DNA of 64,000 nt, taken from the NCBI RefSeq assembly GCF_027942865.1, contig NC_134525.1:22381657-22445656 (forward strand), read 5' to 3'. This DNA is from Odontesthes bonariensis. Lineage: Eukaryota > Chordata > Actinopteri > Atheriniformes > Atherinopsidae. The translations under genes and the position numbers were made by a program. The notes under the pieces were generated by a model. It was not told the origin of the DNA, ran no database searches, and saw only the letters and a program-made list of their open reading frames with translations. The stretch's first letter is position 1. Each line of letters begins with the position of its first letter. Shown here piece after piece: positions 35,901 through 42,372 of this stretch.

Positions 35901-38464
35901 CACATCCAGAGTTCAGCACATTGTGTGTTTATTTCAAACATGTTTGAACTTGGATTCTGGAAAAGGTTGTAGCTCTAACTTTAACCATTCATGGATGAGA
36001 GCACAGTAGAAACTTATCAAATTGTTGTGCATGAAAATCTGCAAATTAGCATGTTTCATCATCTCATCCTTCCTTCTTTACTGTTTGTGGCCAATTTAGC
36101 ACTAGCGAGGTATAGAAGAAATAGAAACAGAATAGAAATAGACAAATACTTCCTTCATCCCCCAGTGGGGGAAATTCAAAAAGGTATGGACAGTGACGTC
36201 GTGACGCAGCGAGACACATGTGCTGACAAATCGAAGTCGGTGCATCGCTGATGGGAAGTAGGACAGGAAAATGAAGTAATCCTACCATTTTGGAGCCTTT
36301 ATTGTAACCCTGAAAGTTGGCCTGTGGACTAATTTCACATTCCTTCATGAGATTAGCTGCTTCAAAAGTGGTGAGGATCGTGAAGTATTCAACAGTCAGT
36401 GAGTTTGATCATTTTCAAATTGGACCCTTATATCCATCAGGAGTCACAAAATATAATGACTCTCAGTAAGTGCTGGATGTTAAACTCAAAGGTTTGATCA
36501 AAGCTTAGTTTCCAAACGTATTTGCCAGCTCATGAGACTCTCTCAGAATTCAGGTGTTGATTTAATTCTTGTCTGCAGCACATTTCAAAGAATTTCTAAA
36601 GATCGTGTTGCTTTCTCAAAAATCTGCTTTACTCCTTTTGTTAAATCTCAAAAATAGCAATTTAGTGGAAAAACATTTAGACTTCTAAAATGGCAAAAGA
36701 AATAAAAAAACGTTTCAACTTTAACAGCGTCCATTTGGCAATAAAAACAACTGCAACAACTCTAGTAACGCGTTCTCCTCCCACTCACTTCAGCCTGTAA
36801 CTGACACACGAAGTGTATCTTTCACAGCAGGAAAAAACACTTCATTACAAATCTAAATCCCAGTGACATAAAGCTCCTTTGTTATGAAGTTTTATTCTCT
36901 GACTTTGTCTCCGAATGTAAAAGACGTGTCACCTTGTTTTGCAAAAGGTCTGATTGAAAGGGCATTTAGAAGTGACAGCTGGGAACTCTGAAGTCTTTGG
37001 ATGGTGAAATAAATTCTTTCTCTGACTTTCTCACTCCGTTTCTCACATTGTTTCTCTGCCAGCCTCCTCCTCCTCTCTAAATCACCGCAGCTCATGCTGT
37101 TTTCAGTCCTTTTTTTAACCTCAGCATCTCTTCAAACATGCCAAGTTTAAAAAAAACAGAAGGTGACTTTTGGTTCTTTCTGCTCTCTTATTTTCCATCT
37201 AGTGATTTTAGAAGCATCACAACAAAGTTGGACTTATTTATTGTGTGTTTTCTGTGAGTGTTGTATCGCCAAAGCCGTGGGAGCTAATAATATGAGCTGA
37301 GCCTACATGCTGTTGTGTCATGTGATGCCTCACAGGACAGACAGTGAATGCATGAGACTGCTGAAGATAAATTAATAATTCATCATCGTTATGCAAGAGA
37401 CTATTACAGAAGTATTACCCTGCAGAAAATTTAAAAAGCACTTTGATCATATACTGACATTAAAAAGCAGAGATGTTTGTCAGAGTGGTCCTTAAATTTC
37501 TGAATGGTTCGTTGCAGGAGATGTATTTACTTGTCCCAATATATTTGTATCTTTAAGGTGACACTACTCTGTTTTTTTGTTGTTGTTTTTTTTGCAAACC
37601 CTTGCTGTGACAGTTTTTAAGTTTCACATAAAAATGCTCAGATTCATATTGAGTGAGACTGAAAATATAACACCTAAATATGAAAAGGTGAACACTGATG
37701 ACAGGGGACCCTGAAAGTAACACAACTGGGCAGATCATTTGCAAGGAATGTACAGTAAACTGATAACTGTGTACAATACTGCAGGCCTCCTTTGACAAAG
37801 ATATATAAAATCAGTATTTTACCTTTTTTTTATTGATGGAGTAAAACATATATTTATTGAGGTAAATTGAACACAAACGAGCATAATTTCAGTTTTGCAT
37901 CATTTATGACTGCAGGAGTTAAATTATTATCACGGTGACAGAGGATATATTTAATAATTCATTGCAGTTGTATCATTTTATTTCACGAGTAAAAACAGGA
38001 GATGACACATTGAATGTTTTTCTATCATCACAGCAATGTAAATTGATTATTTTTTTCGTGAATCTATTGATAACCTGAGTTCTCACTAATTCATTAACAT
38101 TTTTATCTTCCCGAAACAAAATGACGGAGAATAACTCAGTGTTAAAGCATACTTATTTGAACGGACCACAGCCTGCTATGTAATATTTTAATCTTTGATT
38201 TCGAGCTGAAAAAAATAATAAAAGCTCAAATTATGTCCTACGGTGCTCAAAGCTACCTGCGTCTCTGACAACTCCACTCATCCTCATGACCTCCACCTCC
38301 AGCCTGAGCAGTTTTGCTTTAACTTGGACGCCATTCTCAGGCATGTTCGCTGACGAATACAGCTTGTTTTACTCCAAAAAAAAATAAGCGCTCACCTTGT
38401 CCAGGCAGCTGACTTTCTCTGTGGGGTAGACGATCTTCCCACAGCGGGCACACTGAGGGTTCAT
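1142..38464 (-). CDS. nebl: nebl, LIM-nebulette/Lasp-2 form (5' part; gene runs off the left edge)
   Basis: Actin-associated adaptor of the nebulin family: an N-terminal LIM domain, nebulin repeats and (beyond the window) a linker and SH3 domain. It acts at focal adhesions, Z-discs and actin bundles. Four coding exons are visible: 38464-38396, 33952-33858, 8437-8353 and 1249-1142. They join in frame (phases 0, 2, 0) into 119 residues. LIM zinc ligands are C5, C8, H26, C29, C32, C35, C53 and H56. Nebulin-type segments follow (SELQSQ / [16 protein letters not shown]). Exon 4 and the [10 protein letters not shown] start match nebulette/Lasp-2 better than LASP1, although [10 protein letters not shown] in exon 2 is LASP1-like. 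The start codon has A at -3. The next exon (expected 'VKYHEDFEK...') was not found in 1-1141, so it lies to the left. Family assignment is firm; nebl rather than lasp1 is very likely. Confidence 0.9.
2018..2935 (+). mobile_element. Tc1-like transposon copy 1, internally deleted
   Basis: The open frame at 2264-2449 encodes [15 protein letters not shown] and [19 protein letters not shown], typical of the Tc1/mariner DDE catalytic domain. Upstream 'aattagaaaaagactgaac' and 'agactt...tggaacaatgtcctttggacag' match copy 2 at 22019-22205. The leader jumps straight from 'aaaaactaagt' to the transposase middle, so the DNA-binding part is deleted. Frames are broken after 2449, but 'ccagatctcaacctgactgaaatg' (SP-DLNPxE-like) can still be read near 2575. 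Ends are approximate. Lies in nebl intron 3. Confidence 0.8.
3540..5225 (-). mobile_element. L2-clade LINE (non-LTR retrotransposon), 5'-truncated
   Basis: Reverse-transcriptase pieces on the minus strand, reading towards lower coordinates: 5222-4920 (TMPSDFFK ... LTNYRPI, start of the RT palm), a frame-broken stretch 4919-4742, then 4741-3620 ([17 protein letters not shown] ... [13 protein letters not shown] ... YSDDTQIYL ... RLDYCNGLL ... [10 protein letters not shown]). The catalytic motif is YSDD rather than YADD, and GVPQ is followed by V instead of G, both signs of decay. Motif style is L2-like (Maui and relatives). The endonuclease part is missing. Confidence 0.88.
3620..4741 (-). pseudogene. 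L2-type reverse transcriptase, C-terminal 373 codons
   Basis: Longest intact frame of the LINE: the RT palm/thumb from [10 protein letters not shown] to the C-terminal [10 protein letters not shown]. It starts inside the catalytic domain, so the ATG at 4741 is internal rather than a genuine start. The active-site motif reads YSDD. It is cut off from its N-terminal half by frameshifts and a stop and is unlikely to be functional. Confidence 0.85.
5369..6288. mobile_element. 920-bp foldback element with two 454-bp inverted arms and TTAA target site
   Basis: The arms 5369-5822 and 5835-6288 are near-identical inverted copies separated by 12 bp. Both outer edges abut TTAA (5365-5368 and 6289-6292), and the ends read A(G/A)GGGAACTCCGGGGCATTT. 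TTAA duplication suggests mobilisation by a piggyBac-type transposase. The small mirrored open frames in each arm (5633-5845 +, 6024-5812 -) are two copies of the same arm sequence and show no known domain. Lies in nebl intron 3. Confidence 0.88.
6289..8352. other. nebl intron 3 proper, no further gene seen
   Basis: AT-rich intronic DNA with a short purine-rich run near 6660-6720. I see no exon, RNA gene or clear repeat. The open frames at 7143-7643 lack family signatures and look incidental. Confidence 0.5.
8353..8437 (-). CDS. nebl: nebl coding exon 3 (LIM end and first nebulin-repeat segment)
   Basis: Follows a cag acceptor. One base completes the Ala codon, then [20 protein letters not shown] and QQSELQSQ, ending at CAG before gtaaac (phase 0). 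His of HYPK is the final LIM zinc ligand. The [10 protein letters not shown] block is the conserved linker into the nebulin repeats of NEBL and LASP1. Confidence 0.93.
9125..9215 (+). repeat. (GATG)n microsatellite with interspersed-repeat 3' end
   Basis: 'ggattaagcgggtatagaaaattgatgg' runs into about ten GATG units (9171-9214). The stretch before the array (gctggattaagcgggtatagaaa) is the usual 3' terminus of the abundant fish SINE-like repeat seen complete at 52023-52386. So this is a tail with an expanded microsatellite. Confidence 0.75.
9216..13530. other. nebl intron 2, unannotated AT-rich DNA
   Basis: No exon, RNA gene or confident repeat was recognised. Poly-A/T runs occur near 9779, 10200 and 11060. 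Opposed open frames at 10430-10809 overlap one another and show no domain. Short (AT)n occurs near 11264. Confidence 0.45.
13560..13850. repeat. Purine/A-rich skewed block, possible repeat
   Basis: Strand-skewed sequence rich in aacaaaacca/gacaaagaaaac-type words, ending at 'cactgtaacacctggc' just before the MADF element. A pyrimidine-rich block of the opposite sense lies at 20100-20640. The two may be parts of one repeat family in opposite orientation, but I could not align them. Confidence 0.25.
13882..14547 (+). mobile_element. MADF-coding DNA transposon (Harbinger-type), no transposase
   Basis: Inverted ends TAGCATGGTTGCCGC (13882-13896; reverse complement 14533-14547) bound a 666-bp unit holding a MADF-like open frame. 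Both ends contain the palindrome TGACGTCA (13921-13928 and 14501-14508). MADF/Myb-like accessory proteins are typical of PIF/Harbinger elements. No transposase is present, so this is non-autonomous. Target duplication not resolved. Confidence 0.7.
14006..14281 (+). pseudogene. MADF-domain protein of a DNA transposon
   Basis: Ninety-one codons. [30 protein letters not shown] and [19 protein letters not shown] follow the MADF plan (L-x-x-hydrophobic, then W..I...L and W..LRD.Y.K), a DNA-binding domain of the Myb/SANT class. In active Harbinger elements the equivalent protein brings the transposase to DNA and the nucleus. The frame stops shortly after the domain, where full-length proteins continue, so it is probably truncated. 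It lies within transposon ends, not in a host gene. Confidence 0.65.
14553..14879. mobile_element. 327-bp MITE with long inverted ends
   Basis: The ends TAAAGCCCC(t/g)TACACACACGTC are mirrored at 14840-14879 for about 40 bp with one or two mismatches. The interior is rich in 'gcgag' repeats and non-coding. It starts five bases after the MADF element ends, giving back-to-back insertions. A 3-bp T(A)A-type target duplication, as in PIF/Harbinger, is possible but one base is ambiguous. Confidence 0.75.
16017..16038. repeat. (CA)n microsatellite
   Basis: About eleven uninterrupted CA units. Confidence 0.9.
17211..17229. repeat. (AC)n microsatellite
   Basis: About nine uninterrupted AC units. 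Confidence 0.85.
18001..18362 (+). pseudogene. Harbinger Myb/SANT-like accessory protein, broken
   Basis: A start-like MDRRKAAKK (18001-18027) soon hits a stop. A later frame at about 18197-18290 reads [20 protein letters not shown], matching the conserved end of the trihelix domain (VRKKWSDLK...KKKVAAxRRS). A G-run (about 18273-18280) then shifts frame before [11 protein letters not shown], also typical of these proteins. The N-terminal helices are deleted and the gene is dead. Confidence 0.6.
18383..18691 (-). pseudogene. HARBI1-like transposase, C-terminal fragment
   Basis: Minus-strand frame with [17 protein letters not shown], then [20 protein letters not shown], which corresponds to the C-terminal 'ER.FG.LK.RF..L...LLYSPEKVC.I..AC.VLHN' signature of Harbinger transposases. 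The catalytic DDE residues further upstream are missing except possibly the final E of the ER motif. Its tail ([20 protein letters not shown]) is also typical. Confidence 0.72.
19155..19181. repeat. Short interstitial telomeric repeat
   Basis: About four tandem CCCTAA units (ttaaccctaaccctaaccct...), the vertebrate telomere repeat, about 105 bp beyond the right end of the Harbinger element. Confidence 0.85.
20100..20640. repeat. Pyrimidine-rich (T/C) skewed block
   Basis: Long T/C-rich stretch with many 'gttttgt', 'tcagtt' and 'tcttag' words, which keeps several overlapping plus-strand frames open without a domain. It may be part of a repeat (for example an LTR-like segment), but no boundaries were found. 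Confidence 0.3.
21550..22206 (+). mobile_element. Tc1-like transposon copy 2, 3' part lost
   Basis: The leader 'gcacctctataaaagcagaagttttgtcagtttgctg' is shared with copy 3 (38870-38935). The transposase start at about 21760 reads [27 protein letters not shown], the N-terminal helix-turn-helix of Tc1 transposases, followed by [19 protein letters not shown] sequence in shifted frames. Homology to copy 1 continues at 22019-22205 and stops at 'gtggagatgtttgg', where unrelated sequence begins. The catalytic half is gone. Confidence 0.82.
22207..25080. other. nebl intron 2 with purine block, no gene seen
   Basis: Apart from the purine-rich block at 23370-23945 I see only AT-rich intronic sequence. 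The minus-strand open frames through the block are low-complexity Ser/Phe/Leu artefacts. Confidence 0.45.
23370..23945. repeat. ~575-bp polypurine (A/G) tract on the plus strand
   Basis: Almost only A and G, with words such as gagaggaaagaag and aaaggaaagg, interrupted by isolated pyrimidines. Strand asymmetry this long can form triplex (H-DNA) structures. No repeat-unit period is evident. Confidence 0.8.
25085..25440 (+). mobile_element. Tc1-like transposon fragment of a second family (N-terminal half)
   Basis: The frame 25175-25438 reads [19 protein letters not shown], then [20 protein letters not shown] and [11 protein letters not shown]: the paired helix-turn-helix DNA-binding region of Tc1 transposases with the GRPRK-type linker (here SVRPKE). 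It is unlike the transposase of copies 1 and 2. The catalytic domain and both ends are missing. Confidence 0.8.
26841..26894. repeat. (ATCT)n microsatellite
   Basis: About thirteen ATCT/AGCT tetranucleotide units. The last few alternate tatc and tagc, so the array is imperfect at its right end. Confidence 0.9.
27510..29016 (+). mobile_element. Inner (nested) hAT transposon
   Basis: Ends TAGGGCTGTCACGG (27510-27523) and CCGTGACACCGCTA (29003-29016), differing at two bases in mirror comparison. Perfect 8-bp target duplication CGCGTTAC at 27502-27509 and 29017-29024, inside outer-element sequence. It encodes a ZBED-like finger near its left end but no catalytic domain, so it is non-autonomous. 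Confidence 0.92.
27829..28044 (+). pseudogene. BED-type zinc finger of inner hAT transposase
   Basis: Starts [30 protein letters not shown] and VCRTCRR provide the aromatic W-x-YF and CxxC of a BED finger, and HLRDHHP gives the His pair. Between the cysteines and histidines it is shorter than usual, as if about a dozen residues were deleted. The rest of the transposase is absent. Confidence 0.72.
29184..29580 (+). pseudogene. BED-finger start of outer hAT transposase, frameshifted
   Basis: From ATG at 29184: [20 protein letters not shown] then FSLVEIKG and CTLCPREKN, a BED finger with W/YF and CxxC. A base gain in the A-run near 29310 shifts the frame. The next frame continues [20 protein letters not shown] with Pro where the second zinc-binding His is expected, then an open tail with RKQTTLDF. 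Inactivated. Confidence 0.72.
29917..29962. repeat. (GT)n microsatellite
   Basis: About 22 uninterrupted GT units, 75 bp beyond the outer hAT. It explains the Cys-Val-rich open frame over this spot. Confidence 0.92.
29963..33857. other. nebl intron 2, left-over stretch before exon 2
   Basis: No exon or RNA gene recognised. 31780-32040 resembles a common fish repeat (see separate entry). The rest is AT-rich. Confidence 0.45.
31780..32040 (+). repeat. Degenerate interspersed repeat
   Basis: 'ttcagtttcttggccaaaaacacctcgatgg...ggagaagccgaggatcgaacagcagacctt' resembles a widespread fish repeat whose consensus I recall as 'cttgcccaaggacacttcgac...gccgggatcgaaccaccgacctt'. The match is from memory and degraded. 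Limits are approximate. Confidence 0.45.
33858..33952 (-). CDS. nebl: nebl coding exon 2 (rest of LIM domain)
   Basis: Begins after a ctcag acceptor and encodes [20 protein letters not shown] plus [11 protein letters not shown], ending phase 2 before gtgag. It holds six of the eight LIM zinc ligands, the last being completed by H56 in exon 3. Asn before WHKGC replaces the Tyr or Phe usual in mammalian NEBL and LASP1. Confidence 0.93.
35275..35405 (-). repeat. 3' part of SINE-like repeat
   Basis: 'ccatccatccatccgttctatacc' (reversed GATGG tail) followed by 'tggagcctatcacagctgtc...gacaggtcgccagtt', the reverse complement of the 3' half of the family seen at 52023-52386. In nebl intron 1 to 2 territory. 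Confidence 0.7.
35690..35947 (+). pseudogene. Possible hAT transposase fragment
   Basis: The open frame includes [20 protein letters not shown] and [15 protein letters not shown]. This loosely fits the hAT N-terminal segment 'I..MI..DL.PFSVVE..GF..L...L.P.Y' found after the BED finger. No ends or catalytic residues were found. A weak match judged by eye. Confidence 0.3.
36100..36185 (+). repeat. LINE 3'-end-like repeat
   Basis: 'aatagaaatagacaaatacttccttcatcccccagtgggggaaattcaa' matches the pattern 'aatagaaatactttattcatccccgtgggggaaattc' at the 3' ends of some fish CR1-like LINEs (Rex1/Babar group). Only the tail is present. Confidence 0.5.
36186..38395. other. nebl intron 1, no gene seen
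   Basis: AT-rich intronic DNA between coding exons 1 and 2. No repeats or RNA genes recognised. Confidence 0.45.
38396..38464 (-). CDS. nebl: nebl coding exon 1 (start codon; first LIM zinc knuckle)
   Basis: Encodes 23 residues, [20 protein letters not shown] then LDK, ending in AAG before the donor gtgag (phase 0). It supplies the first CxxC zinc pair. The start is fixed by the invariant family N-terminus and a good context (AGA before ATG). The 5'UTR continues towards higher coordinates. Confidence 0.93.
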
Positions 38465-38730
38465 TCTCCAGACTTCCTCTGCGCTTTCCAACAGTTCAAT
38501 TCCACTGGTTATTCAGAGACGTAAAGAAAGAGCTTCTAACTGTGTCAGACTGAAACGTGGAATTATTTAAACGCTGTGAAGAAGCTGACAGGCTGCCGGG
38601 GAGAAGGTGTCACGGCTGCTTCCCTGAGCGCAGCACCGTCCGGTCTGAGGCTGGATGCTGAGCTGGAGCTGAACCCTCCATCTGCAACAAGCTGGAGCTG
38701 GTTAGGACGAAACCGGAAGTGGGTTCACTT
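38465..38730 (-). promoter_or_regulatory. nebl: nebl 5'UTR and candidate promoter
   Basis: The moderately GC-rich stretch upstream of the nebl start should hold the 5'UTR and transcription start. A perfect ETS/GABP-type CCGGAAGTG lies at 38713-38721, a common motif near TATA-less starts. A Tc1 fragment begins about 40 bp further upstream, so the proximal promoter is probably short. The exact start site cannot be read from sequence alone. Confidence 0.45.
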
Positions 38731-38751
38731 CACATCAAATTAAGGGGGATA

Positions 38752-39010
38752 ATTACAACACGACATATTACACCTTACCGTTATTAATCTAAAAATACTA
38801 AGATGAAATACAGAAGCAGTGTGTGAAAAACTAAGTCCATCCTTTCTGTTTTCATAAAGTTAAGAAGGTAAGTAGCAGTAAGTGTGAGCACCTCTAGCCT
38901 ATAAAAGTAGAAGTTTTGTCAGTTTGCTGGTCTGGAGCATTCAGGTGTGTGTTATCACAACGTCAAGGAGGAAAGACATTCTTATGATCTTAGAGAAGCA
39001 ACATTCAAGC
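38752..39010 (+). mobile_element. Tc1-like transposon copy 3 (5' end only)
   Basis: Shares 'gacatattacac', 'agaagcagtgtgtgaaaaactaagt' and 'gcacctct...ataaaagtagaagttttgtcagtttgctg' with copies 1 and 2. It continues into the transposase start (aaggaggaaagacat...), then diverges. Sits directly upstream of the nebl first exon. Confidence 0.75.
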
Positions 39011-39295
39011 TGCTCGGTTCCCAGATTTCAAAGTGAACAAGATGAGATGGATTTTAGTCGTTATGCCGCCCTCTGCTGGAATCAGGAAACTCTGGAATTG
39101 ATATTTTTTCCAACTTTTGTCAATATTGTAGATAAGTAATAAACACTAAAAACAAATGCAACCTGCATTTATTTTATAAACTATCACTTGCCTATATTTT
39201 AATCAGATATGTCTGTAAATATCTGATTTATTGGAAAGTTATGTTTTGCTTTTATTTCAGTACTTTTGGAAACTCATTTTAGTCTAAAGCTTTAT

Positions 39296-41065
39296 ATTGT
39301 ACTTTTAATTATCTGTATGAATGACATGTTTCTTATAGATAAAAGTGTCCTTCTTAAGTGGAAGTAGGCAGACCTGGTAATGTTATTGATATGGGATTGT
39401 AAGGATAGTGTGCTGTCGAGGGTGACACCCAGACTCTTAACCTGGGGGGAGGGCAAGACGGAGGAGCTGTCAATAAGGAGTGGGAAGCTGTTGGTTTTTG
39501 ATAGAGTGGATTTTGTGCCAATGAGGAGAACCTCTGTTTTACTTCTGTTTAATTGAAGGAAGTTTTGAGTGAACCAGGCTTTTATTTCAGAGATGCAATC
39601 TGTGATGGAGGTGGGCGGGAGAGAGGATGAAGGTTTAGTGGTGAGGTAGAGCTGGGTGTCATCGGCATAGCAGTGGAAGTGAATGTTGAATTTGCGTAAG
39701 ATATTGCCAAGGGGAAGGAGGTAGATGATGAAGAGGAGGGGCCCCAGGACAGAGCCCTTGGGGCACACCTGAGGTAACGTGGGAGGGGGTGGATTTGAGG
39801 GACTTGAGTTGTATGAACTGAGTGCGGCCAGAAAAGTACGATGTAAACCAGTCCAGGGGAGTGTGGGTGATGCCAATGGAAGAAAGCCTGCTGAGGAGGA
39901 TGGTGTGACAGATGGTATCAAAAGCTGCACTCAGGTCAAGGAGGATGAGGATGATCAGTAGTCCAGAGTCAGATGCCATTAGGAGGTCATTGGTAATTTT
40001 GATGAGTGCTCTTTCAGTGCTATGGAGTGGGCTGAAACCGGACTGGAACTGTTCATGCAGATTGTTGTGGGATAGGTGAGAATGGAGCTGGGAGGCAACT
40101 GTTTTTTCAAGGATTTTGGAAATGAAGGGTAGATTGGAGATAGGATGGAAGTTGTTAAAGTTGGCGGGGTCAGCATCAGGTTTTTTTGTAATTGGAGTGA
40201 TGGCAGCAGTTTTGAAAGGTGTAGGAACAGTTCCAGTAGTGAGGGAGGTGTGGATGATAGCGGAAATGAGGGGAACCAGAGAGGGGAGGCAGGTTTTGAC
40301 AAGTTGGGTCGGGAGGGGGTCCAATTGACAGGTGTATGGTTTGGATTTCCGGATGAGCTCTGTGATTTCTGAGAGAGTGGGGAGATGAAAGGAGGAGAAT
40401 GAGTGTGTAGGTGGGGGAAGGTTGGCATTGATCAAAGGTTCTGATGGATGTTCTTGATCTTTCCTAAGAAAAATGACATGATGGCATTGCAGAAGGAGGT
40501 TGTGTAGCGGTGAGGGGGGAGAGAGTCCTGGGGTTTGATGGTATTGTTGAGTAGAGAGAAAAGTGACTTAGAGTTACCTTGATTGGGAGTGATTAAGTTG
40601 GAGTAGTAGTGAGTTTTGGTGCTGGCAATGGAGTGTAGGATGTGTTATTGTACATTTCTTTGTGTATAGTGGGACCGGTTTTTCTATAGAGTCGTTCAAG
40701 TTGTTGTCCTTTGGCTTTCATGAGTCGGAGATCGGGGTTGAACCAGGGGGCGGAGACGGTGAAGGAGACAGCTCTTTTTTTTAGTGGAGCCAGGGAATCA
40801 AAAATTTTATGGAGACCAGTGTTGTAATGAGAGACCAGGTCATCAGGGGTGGACAGATTATTAATGTCAAGGAGGCAGGAAGAGTGGATACTTGAAGTGA
40901 GAGTGGAGGGATTAATATTCTTTATGTTCCGGAAAGAAATGAGACGTGGTGTTTTAGAGATGGAGAGAGTGAGTTTCACTGCAAATGAGAGGAGAAAATG
41001 GTCAGTTATGGGGAGTTCATCAGCTGTTATGTTGAGACGGGTCTGTTGCTGTTGTTGCTATTGAC
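39296..41065 (-). mobile_element. L2-clade LINE (second lineage), broken
   Basis: Minus-strand fragments in order: 41065-40593 (TDHFLLSFAVKLTLSISKTP ... SAPWFNPDLRLMK, a region after the endonuclease), 40435-39659 (PISNLPFISKILEKTVASQL ... FQSGFSPLHSTE ... [17 protein letters not shown]), 39930-39292 ([50 protein letters not shown]). At least three frameshifts separate them, one right at GVPQG/SVLGP. The RT catalytic YADD is intact. The 3' end is cut off after the RT thumb. Clearly diverged from the element at 3540-5225. Confidence 0.88.
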
Positions 41066-41519
41066 AGTTTATGTTTATTCTTAATAACATGATTAAACTT
41101 CCTTGGTAGCTATAAATCTATTTCCCAAGGAAGCAAAGACAGGAATTGCCTCCACAATCTGTCACAATAAAAATTGGGACAGATTGTTTTTGTGGTTTTC
41201 AGAACTTCATTGAACTTGATTATTGTCACCTGCTCACACCTAACACAGTGAAAACAGAACCAAACCTTTTTAAAGTGGACAGAATGACAGCTTAGGTTGC
41301 ATATAATTATATTTCTGTCTATGGTTTTGATGGAATGAGTGCTGCAGAAGTCTCTGCCATTATAGAGTTACTATGTGGGCAAAAGGTATCCTAGTGTGAA
41401 TAACATTTCATATTGAATTAAACTGAAACTATATTTTTCAAACGGTGTCAAGAAGCCTACATATTAAGTGCAGAACCGATCCAAATCAGAAATGAATTGA
41501 ACTTTTCCAAAAACCAACA

Positions 41520-42372
41520 GATTTTCAGTTGATCTTTATTGTTCACATGCTGAAAGACAGTTGCACAATCAGACACAGAGCTTTTGAACTGCGTATCGAA
41601 ACAACTTCAGATCAAATTAATTACATGTTTATTCATATATTTGGTGAAAAAAAAACTCAATGAATAAAAGAAAAAAGCACTATAAAGAAAGACTTATACA
41701 TCATACGTTATTTAAGAATACATTTAAGGAACAAGAAAACAAAACCTAAGAAGAAATCTAATGAGCATTGCGTTGTTCTAACTGGAGCCAGCAACAATCA
41801 TTCAATAAATCCATGAATCCATTTAAAAGCTGTTGAGTCAGCTCAGAAAATCCACTGATTTTACTTTTTACAAAATGTAAGAACAAACATCAGAAATGTA
41901 CAAAAACCTCAGAAACTTTGGGAATATTTCGCTCAAGGGTTGAATTTAAAAGATTCAAATTCAACATTTAAAACATTTACAGCTGATTAATTAGAATGTG
42001 GAAAATAAACTGATATATAGATTAACTGTCATGAAGATACATGAATTCAATATAAAAAAAAGAATGTTATCAGTATGAATCATTTCTCTGTTGTTTTACA
42101 GCACTGTGGGAACATTTACTACATCCTGAATCTCAAGCTTTAAGAAAAAAAAAATCATGTTAAAACAACATAAAAAAAAGATCAGTTATTGTCAGGAAAT
42201 TAAAAGCAGAATATAAACGCATCATACAAACAAACGTGACATATGAAGCATATGAGCAGCCTTAGAGGAACGTCCTGACAACATGTTGTTGATAAGTGAC
42301 AAGAACAGTGACTGTTTTAGGGAAAACAGTCTTTAGATGACTGAACAGTTTGTTTCACCGCTGCAGTTCTCT
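41520..42372 (-). other. 3'UTR and poly(A) signal of the FIIND-CARD gene
   Basis: AT-rich non-coding stretch after the stop codon. A minus-strand AATAAA (plus-strand TTTATT at 41535-41540) is a plausible polyadenylation signal and would give a 3'UTR of about 850 bases. Other A/T-rich candidates exist nearer the stop, so the end is approximate. Confidence 0.4.
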
